Source: Debaryomyces hansenii CBS767 (Eukaryota; Ascomycota; Pichiomycetes; Serinales; Debaryomycetaceae). From it: 64,000 bases of DNA. Shown in pieces: positions 53,309 through 62,300 of the stretch (the first letter of the stretch is position 1; the number at the start of each line of letters is the position of its first letter). The position numbers were made by a program, and so were the translations under genes. Under the pieces are notes generated by a model. It worked only from the letters and a program-made list of their open reading frames with translations, did no database searches and was not told the DNA's origin. The DNA lies in the NCBI RefSeq assembly GCF_000006445.2, contig NC_006049.2, forward strand, positions 186,001 to 250,000, in the 5' to 3' direction.

Positions 53309-55033
53309 ATGATATCTTCAAGTTGTTGGGTACCAAGAGGGTTTGCCTCTGAATTTCCGGAAAAATATGAGTTGAATGATGAAGAAATGGAAAGGATTAC
53401 TGCAATGGCCAACCTTGAATTAAACGATGCTAAAGAAGGATTAGAGGAGGCTCAAGAGCAAGAAACTGAGGGAAAGAAGTCCACCCAATTGAGAGACCAG
53501 ATTGAATTAGATGATGATTTAAAAGAATACGATTTGGAAAACTATGATAATGAAGACGATGGAACTGGAGGTGAGAATATAACAATGTTTCCAGGGTTAT
53601 CGAATAGTGATGCTAAATATCATCAAGGTGAAGAAGGTGAAAACGATGCATACTTAAGTTTGCCAACTGATGTTGATCTCCAAGAAGAAAAAAAAGAATC
53701 CCAAATATATCCTACTGATAACTTAGTTTTGGCTACAAGAACTGAGGACGACATTTCATATCTTGATGTTTATGTCTACGATGACGGTGCAGGTGCGCCT
53801 GAAGGATCCAAAGAAGAGGAAGAGGATAAGTTTGATGCAGATGTAGCAAAGGGCTTAGTTAGAGATTCCAACTTATATGTCCATCACGATATAATGTTAC
53901 CTTCATTTCCATTATGTGTTGAATGGATCAACTATAAACCAGGTCAAACTGATCTCGCAGAAAACGATAGTAATGTTGGTAACTTCGCTGCCGTCGGTAC
54001 CTTTGACCCTCAAATTGAAATTTGGAACTTGGATTACATAGATAAGGCATTTCCAGATTTAATTTTAGGTGAACCACCACAGCAGAACTCGTTCACGGCT
54101 TTATCTAAAAAGAATAAGAAGAAGAAGAAGTCAAAAACCCATGTTACTACTCATCACACTGATGCTGTTTTGTCATTAGCACATAATAGAACTCATAGAA
54201 ATGTATTAGCATCCACTTCGGCCGACCACACTGTTAAATTGTGGGATTTAAATACCGGTACAGCTGTCAGATCATTGAACAATATACACGCTAACAAAAC
54301 CGTCTCTTCATCTCAATGGCACTCGCAAGAGGCTTCTATCTTATTGACTGGTGGGTACGATGGTACTTGTGGTGTGACTGATGTTAGAATTTCAGATGAA
54401 TCGCAAATGACTAAGAATTATAAGGTGGCTAATGGGGAAGAAGTTGAAAATGTTAGATGGGGACATTCGCCAGAGATTTTCTATGCTGGTACTGATAACG
54501 GTAATATTTACTGCTTTGATGTTAGAATCGTTGATAAACCATTATGGACTTTGCATGCCCATGATGCAGGAATTTCATCTTTGGATGTTAATAGTCATGT
54601 TCCTGGAATGTTAGTAACGTCTGCTATGGGTGAAAAAGTTGTAAAGCTTTGGAAATGTCCAACAGAAGGTAACAAGGGTCCTTCGATGGTTTTATCGCGT
54701 GATTTTGGTGTTGGTAATGTTTTGACATCATCATTTGCTGATGATATTGAAGTCGCAGGTAATTTGACAATTGGTGGTGTCAGTGGTGCATTAAAGATGA
54801 TGGATACATTTTCGAATAGATCGGTCCGTAATTCATTCCGTGATGAATTAAAGCAGTTGCAAGTTCAAGCTAAAGCATCTGCAAAGGAGCAAGGCAGAGC
54901 TTCAAGACTTGCTAGAAAATATCAGAATGATTCTTACAAAGAAAACGTTATGACTGTTGAAGCTGGTGACTCAGATGACTCTGATTCTGATGGTGCTGAT
55001 GGTGCTCATGAAATGGAAGAAGATGAAGATTGA
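53309..55033 (+). CDS. PWP1: WD-repeat ribosome biogenesis protein Pwp1
   Basis: A 574-residue nucleolar protein needed for 25S rRNA processing. It starts MISSSCWVPRGFASEFPEKY, the Pwp1 signature, then an acidic region and about six WD repeats (STSADHTVKLWDL, TGGYDGTCGVTDVR, AGTDNGNIYCFDVR, TSAMGEKVVKLWK). The C-terminus is basic then acidic (DSDDSDSDGADG). Length matches S. cerevisiae Pwp1 (576). Confidence 0.97.
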   Translation: MISSSCWVPRGFASEFPEKYELNDEEMERITAMANLELNDAKEGLEEAQEQETEGKKSTQLRDQIELDDDLKEYDLENYDNEDDGTGGENITMFPGLSNSDAKYHQGEEGENDAYLSLPTDVDLQEEKKESQIYPTDNLVLATRTEDDISYLDVYVYDDGAGAPEGSKEEEEDKFDADVAKGLVRDSNLYVHHDIMLPSFPLCVEWINYKPGQTDLAENDSNVGNFAAVGTFDPQIEIWNLDYIDKAFPDLILGEPPQQNSFTALSKKNKKKKKSKTHVTTHHTDAVLSLAHNRTHRNVLASTSADHTVKLWDLNTGTAVRSLNNIHANKTVSSSQWHSQEASILLTGGYDGTCGVTDVRISDESQMTKNYKVANGEEVENVRWGHSPEIFYAGTDNGNIYCFDVRIVDKPLWTLHAHDAGISSLDVNSHVPGMLVTSAMGEKVVKLWKCPTEGNKGPSMVLSRDFGVGNVLTSSFADDIEVAGNLTIGGVSGALKMMDTFSNRSVRNSFRDELKQLQVQAKASAKEQGRASRLARKYQNDSYKENVMTVEAGDSDDSDSDGADGAHEMEEDED

Positions 55034-55224
55034 GACATGCATTATACCGAACTTTATATTATTTAGTTGTATAGAATCAATAATAGTATGATTTTTTAGT
55101 TCCTGTAAACCATAGAGTTTGCCACTGTATAACAATCATGTAATGCCTTGAAAATAGATATTTTAAAGGTCAAGTATATGTTCGTCTCATAGTGAACCGA
55201 TTTAGTTTAGTATATCAGAAATTT

Positions 55225-55298
55225 GGTCCCTTGGCCCAGTTGGTTAAGGCGTGGTGCTAATAACGCCAAGATCAGCAGTTCGATCCTGCTAGGGACCA
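55225..55298 (+). tRNA. tRNA-Ile (AAT)
   Basis: A 74-base cloverleaf without intron: acceptor GGTCCCT/AGGGACC with discriminator A, anticodon loop CTAATAA, T loop TTCGATC. The anticodon AAT reads isoleucine (as IAU). Only three Ts follow, so the usual pol III terminator is missing before the next tRNA. Confidence 0.97.
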
Positions 55299-55316
55299 TT
55301 TCTCTCTATTTACACA

Positions 55317-55389
55317 GGGCGTGTGGCGTAGTTGGTAGCGCGCTCCCTTAGCATGGGAGAGGTCTCCGGTTCGACTCCGGACTCGTCCA
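55317..55389 (+). tRNA. tRNA-Ala (AGC)
   Basis: A 73-base cloverleaf almost identical to S. cerevisiae tRNA-Ala: anticodon AGC in loop TTAGCAT, and the G3-U70 pair that identifies alanine tRNAs (acceptor GGGCGTG with CTCGTCC). It starts 18 bases after the tRNA-Ile and is followed by a run of nine or more Ts, a strong pol III terminator. Confidence 0.97.
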
Positions 55390-55690
55390 ATTTTTTTTTG
55401 ATAAGCTCCTATCCTTAATTTTGCAGCCTCAATATTTACACACAAAGAGAATGTGGTGAGTAAAAACAAAATTCGACTTCGTTAGACACTCGATAGACGT
55501 GATGAAACAAACATTCGTTTCAATTCAGAGTGTATACTAGTTTACTAATACTTCTACTCAAGTTCAGAGACTTACTTTAATTTTATCTTTATTCTATCTA
55601 AGCAGTTATCTAGGCGGAGTATTATCTATTACAACCGAATGTCGTACTAACTAACTATCTTGTTATAAAATTCACACATTTACCTACTGA
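55390..55690. other. Spacer after tRNA pair; T-run terminator at start
   Basis: The T-run directly after the tRNA-Ala (55391-55399) is the pol III terminator. The rest is AT-rich and reminiscent of LTR 3' ends, but no terminal TG...CA pair or target duplication was found. Confidence 0.4.
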
Positions 55691-56266
55691 TTATAGTTCT
55701 ATTGTAAAATCAGTTAACTCAATTTTACTGAAAATATAATGCATCTGAGTTCCTTCATGTGGGTCACCAGCTTCAGACACTAGTCTCAAACTGTGAACTG
55801 TTCGTTCAAATACTTCCCTAATATACGGCTTGAATTTCAAGTAGTCTGGGTCCTCTTCTATCATATCGGCAAACATTTTCAAAGCATTAGCCATGTCACG
55901 GCTGTTTCCACAGTAACCTGAATATATTTCTTGCACGAATGAACACATATGTATTCCTTCTCTATCTTCATAACCAAGCCATTTTTCAGCCTGCCAAAAA
56001 TTCAGATACTCGTCTGCTAATTCGTCTAAAGCGTCTTCTTCAACTATATCGTGGTCGCATATAAGTACACCCCATAAGCTATAGAGACATATATTCTGAT
56101 GTCTCAGATCTCCACTGCACCAATCAAATAAGTACACAATACTAGCAGAACAACTAGAGCACGCAGAACGGTGTTTAAGTTTGCCGGCTATTTCATGAAT
56201 ATCGTGTACCGATCCATGATCTGATCGTATTATTATTTCTGGTTCAATATCTACCAATGAAAACAT
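55691..56266 (-). CDS. Unrecognised 191-residue protein
   Basis: Begins MFSLVDIEPEIIIRSDHGSV and ends YIFSKIELTDFTIEL. It contains several cysteines early on (ACSSCSASIVYLFDWCSGD) and acidic helical segments in the middle (EEDALDELADEYLNFW, MFADMIEEDPDYLKF). No signal peptide, membrane segment or known domain is evident. Coding character is reasonable: no frame interruptions, ATG in the sequence context GAAAACAT on the plus strand. It may be a lineage-specific gene. Confidence 0.6.
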   Translation of the reverse strand: MFSLVDIEPEIIIRSDHGSVHDIHEIAGKLKHRSACSSCSASIVYLFDWCSGDLRHQNICLYSLWGVLICDHDIVEEDALDELADEYLNFWQAEKWLGYEDREGIHMCSFVQEIYSGYCGNSRDMANALKMFADMIEEDPDYLKFKPYIREVFERTVHSLRLVSEAGDPHEGTQMHYIFSKIELTDFTIEL

Positions 56267-56868
56267 CTTCGCTTTCCTCTGCCCCTACTTTTCTTTCATA
56301 AACATAGCCACTCCATAATGACCGTATAATTTTCTCATCCATGTATTCCAATTCTTTTCTATGTGACTAACAGATTGCACTTGTAATTGAACTACACACG
56401 TAGTTGCGTGCTCCTAAATTAGACAAATTCGATAATTATGGAAAACTGTAGATCATAGGTTATCAAAATGAAAGAATCTAGCATAGCAGGCATTTGGTCT
56501 ACAGGGCATACAACCATAAATTCAATAGGACTATGCCGGCTTTCCAAACAATAGTCGACCAGCAAGGATAATCGAAAGGTGATGATCTGCTCGGTAAGGT
56601 TCAATACGAGCGATCTCAGTATGCAGATTAGATGCTTGGTCCGAGAGTACCATAACACCGTTCGAAACTTGCTACCGGACGGGATGCTGATGGTGGATGA
56701 GCTATAGGAGGAGTTTCGGAAGCACGCAAAAGATATGTTCAGCTGCAGGCATTTAGCATATCCAGATTACAATCCAAAATAAGTCTACAGTGTAACGCAT
56801 AATAATAAGTTACATATTATAAGTTCGAAGTAAAATACATAATTAGATAAGTTAGTTGATTATTGAAC
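56267..56868. other. Spacer with possible decayed coding sequence
   Basis: About 600 bases between the 191-residue gene and ARB1, more G+C-rich than other spacers at 56580-56750. See the entry at 56438-56782 for the possible relic. Otherwise nothing recognised. Confidence 0.35.
56438..56782 (+). pseudogene. Possible gene relic with three in-frame TAG stops
   Basis: From an ATG at 56438 to a TAA at 56780 one frame runs 114 codons with only three internal stops, all TAG. The part after the second stop (FNTSDLSMQIRCLVREYHN, then DMFSCRHLAYPDYNPK after the last stop) has protein-like composition. I do not recognise a parent gene, and given local base composition three stops may be chance. Confidence 0.25.
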
Positions 56869-58698
56869 CTAAATGACAACGTCTTTAGCTAAACTCTTCT
56901 TGTAATCCAAGATAGTACCATCCCATCTAGTGGCACCCTTGTTCTCAATGACATAAATATCCTTGGCAACCTTATCCAATAATCTGAAATCGTGCGAAAC
57001 AACGACAACACCACCATTGAAAGCCTTGATGGCTTCTGCCAAAGAATCAATAGTACTCAAGTCTAAACCGTTAGTAGGTTCATCCAATAAAATTAAATTA
57101 GGAGCTTCTAAAGCTAACAATGCAAAAACAACACGAGATCTTTGACCTTCCGACAAAGTAGCCATTTGAGAAGTTTGACCTTCACCAGTTAAACCATAAC
57201 GACCTAATTGTTGTCTCCAGTATTGGAAATCTTGAGAAATGTGGGAAAATTTGTCACGGACGAATTCCAATGGGTTCTTAGTCAAGTCTAATTGTTCAGC
57301 AGAATGTTGTGAATAGACACCTAATTTAATATGTGTATGCTGAATAACTCTACCCTGTTGAGGTTGTAATTTACCTTGGAATAAGTTCAATAACGTGGAT
57401 TTACCAATACCATTTGGCCCGACTAAAGCAACTCTTGAATCCATATCAATACCTATATCTAAGTTTTCATATAAGTTATCTTCTTTCTTACCGGAATAGG
57501 AGAATGACATACCATCAAACGCCAAAACTGGTGGTGGCAACTTATCGACATCAGGGAATCTGAAGGTGAAAACCTTATCAGGAACAACCGCTTGAATTAA
57601 ACCAGCGGCTTCCATCTTATCCAAGGTCTTTTGTCTTGACTTTGCTTGTCTAACCAAGTTAGCATAAGTACCAGCTGAGGCAATGAACTTCTTAATATGA
57701 GCGATTTCTTCTTGTTGCTTAGCATATTGCTTCATTTGGTTAGTTTCCAATTCAGCTCTAGTCTTGACATAGGAATCGTAGTTACCACCGTATAATTGCA
57801 ATTCCTTCAATCTCATATCAATCATGTTGGTACAGACACCGTTCAAGAAATCTTGAGAGTGCGAGACCAAAATCAAGATTCTGTCGAATCTCTTTAAGTA
57901 TTCTTCTAACCAGACACAAGCAGCCAAATCCAAATGGGCAGTTGGGTCATCCAATAACAACAAGGTTGGCTTAACGAATAAAGCTTTGGCCAATGCAACA
58001 CGCATTCTCCAACCACCAGACATATCTCTGGTTCTCTTCTTGATGGTGACACCGTTGAAACCTAAACCGGTCAAAATAATAGCAGCTCTAGATTCAAAAG
58101 TAGATGGATCCATTTCATCGATCTTTTCATACAAACCTTCCAATGCTGGGTTTTCTGGTCCATCCTTGATAATGATTTCTTCAACTAAGTCTTCCAATCT
58201 CTTCATTTCAGCTTCCGCTTCTCTGACAACATATTCCAAAGCTGAGAAGTCGGTAGCAGCAGCTGGCTCGTTCAACAAGTATATATCAATGTGTTCAGGG
58301 ATTGGGAATTCTCTGGCGGCGATGGAATTCAATAATGTCGACTTACCACATCCGTTTTCACCCAATAACCCGTATCTTCTACCATAATTCAATTCAATGG
58401 TCGAATCTTGAATTAAAACCTTACCATGGAACAATAACGAAACTGACGATAATTTAATATCTCTCGACGTATTTAACGATTCCAAAACACCGGTGGTCAC
58501 TCTATCTGATATACCATATTCATCAGTTTGTAACTGCATTTTAGAGATTTGTGCTTCAGTGTCATCGATTTCCTTTTCTTCTGAGTCCTTTGCTGCTTGC
58601 TTCTTGGTCTTCTTCATGGTCTTACCAGCAGCCGACTTTTGGGCTTCTCTTTCCAAACGCTTTTGTTCTCTCTTAGCTTTTGAAGATGAAACAGACAT
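56869..58698 (-). CDS. ARB1: ABCF ATPase of ribosome biogenesis
   Basis: A 609-residue soluble ABC protein with two nucleotide-binding domains, required for 40S and 60S maturation. The frame opens at TTG; the ATG at 58698 gives MSVSSSKAKREQKR. Walker A motifs GENGCGKST and GPNGIGKST, signatures SGGWRMR and SEGQRSR, Walker B LLLLDDPTAHLD and LILLDEPTNGLD are all intact. The linker matches Arb1 (LETNQMKQYAKQQEEIAHIK), which separates it from Gcn20, New1 and eEF3. The basic N-terminal extension is normal for Arb1 (610 residues in S. cerevisiae). Confidence 0.97.
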   Translation of the reverse strand: MSVSSSKAKREQKRLEREAQKSAAGKTMKKTKKQAAKDSEEKEIDDTEAQISKMQLQTDEYGISDRVTTGVLESLNTSRDIKLSSVSLLFHGKVLIQDSTIELNYGRRYGLLGENGCGKSTLLNSIAAREFPIPEHIDIYLLNEPAAATDFSALEYVVREAEAEMKRLEDLVEEIIIKDGPENPALEGLYEKIDEMDPSTFESRAAIILTGLGFNGVTIKKRTRDMSGGWRMRVALAKALFVKPTLLLLDDPTAHLDLAACVWLEEYLKRFDRILILVSHSQDFLNGVCTNMIDMRLKELQLYGGNYDSYVKTRAELETNQMKQYAKQQEEIAHIKKFIASAGTYANLVRQAKSRQKTLDKMEAAGLIQAVVPDKVFTFRFPDVDKLPPPVLAFDGMSFSYSGKKEDNLYENLDIGIDMDSRVALVGPNGIGKSTLLNLFQGKLQPQQGRVIQHTHIKLGVYSQHSAEQLDLTKNPLEFVRDKFSHISQDFQYWRQQLGRYGLTGEGQTSQMATLSEGQRSRVVFALLALEAPNLILLDEPTNGLDLSTIDSLAEAIKAFNGGVVVVSHDFRLLDKVAKDIYVIENKGATRWDGTILDYKKSLAKDVVI

Positions 58699-59323
58699 CT
58701 TTGGATAAATCAATTAATATGTTACGAATTGCTATGATTAAGAGAAAAAAACTATATCTAGTATTTTTCACTTAAGTACGCACTGTCGAAGACCTGAGAA
58801 TTTTTTTGCGAAGGGAACATAACCATTAAAAAAAAGACTTCAATGCCATTACGTAATGCATCTTCTGGAATGGTCCATCGTGGTTTGTAGACATAGATAT
58901 CAATCAAGGGAAACGTTTTGGGTTCAACTGATGAGGATAACGGTGTTTAACGGTGTAAGACACATGTACGTATTCGCTGTGTATTAGTTATAGAATAATT
59001 GTAAAATCGTAGTTTGGTCGTTGACGCTTCTTATCTCTACAATTGCTGCACAATGCCACAGAGGGCCGTGGGAAGAATATCAATCCGATATCACAGAATT
59101 GAGAGGCAAACAGATAGGGGATTGGAATCCTAGATTTAGGAGAGGGCTGATGTCACAAGAGAAATGAAGGAAAAAGATACTGAGTGGTTTTGTGATACCT
59201 GGGCTGATATGTAGTGGCAACGGCGAAAGACGACTTTTGATTATGATTTGTAAAGAACTTAACAGCTAAAACATCCAATTGGTCTTGAAATCGCTTGTAA
59301 TACGACCAGAATACAGCTAAGCG
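58699..59323. other. Divergent promoter ARB1 / BLM10
   Basis: About 625 bases. The minus-strand frame at 59153-59464 overlaps the BLM10 start and is a shadow. GTGGCAA at 59214-59220, 104 bases upstream of BLM10, resembles part of the Rpn4 proteasome element GGTGGCAAA; weak. Confidence 0.4.
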
Positions 59324-62300
59324 ATGACACCAGTGGGAAATAAGCCAGAAAGTACACATGATTCGGGACAAAAGTCCAAGGTCAGCGCACCAATTCCTAT
59401 CAGGAAGCAAAACCCCATCGTAGAGAGAGCGGTCTCGCAGATGCACGAAGAGGACAAAGCACAATTTGACAATTCATTGAGGTCATATACTCCCAATACG
59501 GCGAAGCGGGTTCAGCAAACCACCACAAGAAGGCCATCATATTCGAGTGTTGAATTCACCAGGGAGTCGCACTACAACTTGGACTATCCTGAAGGGTGGG
59601 ACGAGATAGAAAAAGAACAATTGGATCCTAAATCTCGATTTTTTGCGAGAGCTAGGCCTAGGACTTTGAACCTTCCTAGGTTGCTTCCCTATGAGACTGA
59701 ACATCCTAAAGATCAAGCAAAATTTTTGAGCCATATTGTATCGCATCTCTACATTGCTATCAAGAGTCTTGATATCCAGGGTTCGTTATCAATTACTGCT
59801 AAAGATTTGGCATCGTTGAAAAATGTTAGCGGTTTGTCTGATGTTGATTTGGCACTTGAAACAAACCTCTTTGAGATGAACAATGCCAACAATGAGGACA
59901 TTAGTATGGATGATGAGTCGAGTAATTATTTCGCAGTAGAAGAATTTGCTGAGTCGGACAGCGAATATGAAGAAGAGGAGGAAGACGAAGAGGGAGATGA
60001 AGGCGATGAAGGCGAAGGTAACGAATCTACTGTCCAGCATAAGAAATCGCCTAAGTCAGCTGCGGTGGTGGGTGTTCGTATTTGGACACATGAGTTACTC
60101 GTTTGGCTCAAAATGAAATACGACATGCCCTTGAGCTTGAGAATGAGCTTGGCGAGAGCCTATTATGCTATTTGTCTTTCCCGGGGACAGCATATTAACT
60201 TGAAAATATATGTTAAAGCATTCGAATTATTAACGAAAGACCAGGAATTGCTCAAAATGCACGGCCTTGTTCTTCCATGGGATGGCTTGTGCAAAGAATT
60301 GGAAAACCAATTCCCGCAAATAGACTCATCTCATGAACAATTTGAAAAAAAGGACCACAAGCATTTGATACGTTTGGCCGAGAAGGCCTCCAATTTCTTC
60401 TCCAAAGAATCCTTACCTTTGATCTACGCAAGATTCGGTAGTAAGTTTTCAATTTCTAATGCAGCATTATCTCTTTCATCTATGTCTTTATTGCCGCTTC
60501 CCTTTACTGAAGGTGGTATGAATGATACAGAGGATATTCGTCATTACATTGCATCTTTCTTTTACATCTGGTCGAAATTAAGTAAGAGCTCCGGTATTGA
60601 CTCGCATCTTACTTCCAGGCTCGGCACAATCGCAATGGCATCATTGTTGGAATTGAGTCGTAATCCAAATAGTTCGAATTATATGAATCTTGGAAAATTC
60701 GGTGTCTTCTCCGACGAGCAAATGCAATTCTTTATTAATACTTTGATTAATAGTCTAAGCATTATGAACGAAAAATATTCATCGTTAAAGACTAAATTTT
60801 TCCAAGGGTTTGCGTCGGTGATTATATTCTCTATTAATGGAGAAAGATGTTTGGAGCCTGATGGAATAATAAAATACCTTGAAACATTACTAAATGCGAT
60901 AGAAAGTTACGTGCATCCTTCTAACAGTGGTGAATGGTCTAGACCAATTTCGAAATTAATTTTAAGTTTGGTTTATCAATACCATAAAAGAATTAATTTG
61001 GAAACCGAAGAACATGGATCTTTGAAAAATTTGCCGAAGGACTATAAATTGACAGATAACATAACTACCAAATTTGTAGAAATATTTTTACCTTTAATTA
61101 GAACTGGTGTTCAGTCTAAAAAGCATAATGTTACAGATGATTACCTTACCTGTCTCCATTTGTTGGCGTATTTAAGACCACTCGTGGTATCAGAACATAT
61201 TCTTTTAGATATATATGAATCCCTTGAAGGTGTTATATCAACACATAGAGTGACAGTTGCGTTACGTTCTGTTGAAGAATTAGCAAGATATTTTGCCTCA
61301 ACTCCAATTATAAGAATACACTTAACGAGAATATTGCTGTTAGCCTTGCCCGGGATTGACTCAAATGACTTAGAAAAAACAATTCATACTTTAAATATGT
61401 TTGCTTCTGTCGCAAACTTCGTCCCCTTCCACGATTTAACTGATGGTAATGGTGACCCTAATTTTGCCATTCAATTTACTCAAGATCACCTTGAATATTT
61501 GCAAAGAAAAATGTATAATAATAATGATGAAGACTTACAAGGCTTTGAAGTTGATGATCAATTGGAATTAGATGCATTGAAGTCATCGTCTGCTGGCTTC
61601 AAAATAATAATGAAAACTCTAAGTGAAAGGTTGTTCATACTTATGGAGAATTTACCGGACCCTTCGAAAAGTACGGGTATTGAAAAAGATTTGGCAGATG
61701 CCTTACCAAAATTCTTGTACGTTGTATTTGAATCATTATCTGACGATATTTTCTCGCAATTTCGTGATGATTTCTTCAAGTTTGTCACAGATAATACATA
61801 CCACACGATTGCTGATGTAGCAGCTGAAATTTGTGGTGGCCTTATAAAGCATGATCCAAAAAGCTTCAAAAGGTTTGCGGGAGTCTTGATAGATAAGATT
61901 AAAGAGGACATTGAAGAAAACGGTGCAGGTGCATCAAGGACAGGTGTGGAAATTGTTCCTCGCGATCAGCCTCTATTTTGGAACCTAGTTATATTAAACG
62001 AATGTATCGGAAATGCTGGAAGCTATGTTGTGGACTGTGCAAAGGAACTTACTGACTTGTCATTCTTCTTGATGGACAATGTAAAAGGTCCTACGGTATT
62101 TGCAGGTTCTTACTTATTGAATCAAATGTTACAGTCAACAACGAAAATAAGACTTAAGGAGAATAGGTTGATTTCTCCACAGTATATAGAGAAGTATGGA
62201 ATTGATGAAAAATGTTGGGGAGGCTTTCAGTTCGATAAAGAACGATTTTCAAAAGAAAGTTTAAATTTTGAATGGTTTATACCAACTGAACGTGAGGTTA

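Noticed and set aside
55470..55640. Possible solo LTR next to the tRNA pair
   Set aside because: The composition resembles LTR ends, but no terminal inverted dinucleotides, target-site duplication or second copy is seen.
59214..59220. Rpn4 proteasome element upstream of BLM10
   Set aside because: Only 7 of 9 bases match the S. cerevisiae consensus, and the motif differs in Candida-type yeasts. Not strong enough as a feature.
59153..59464. Minus-strand frame of 103 codons
   Set aside because: It is the reverse of the BLM10 start and promoter and has no recognisable content.
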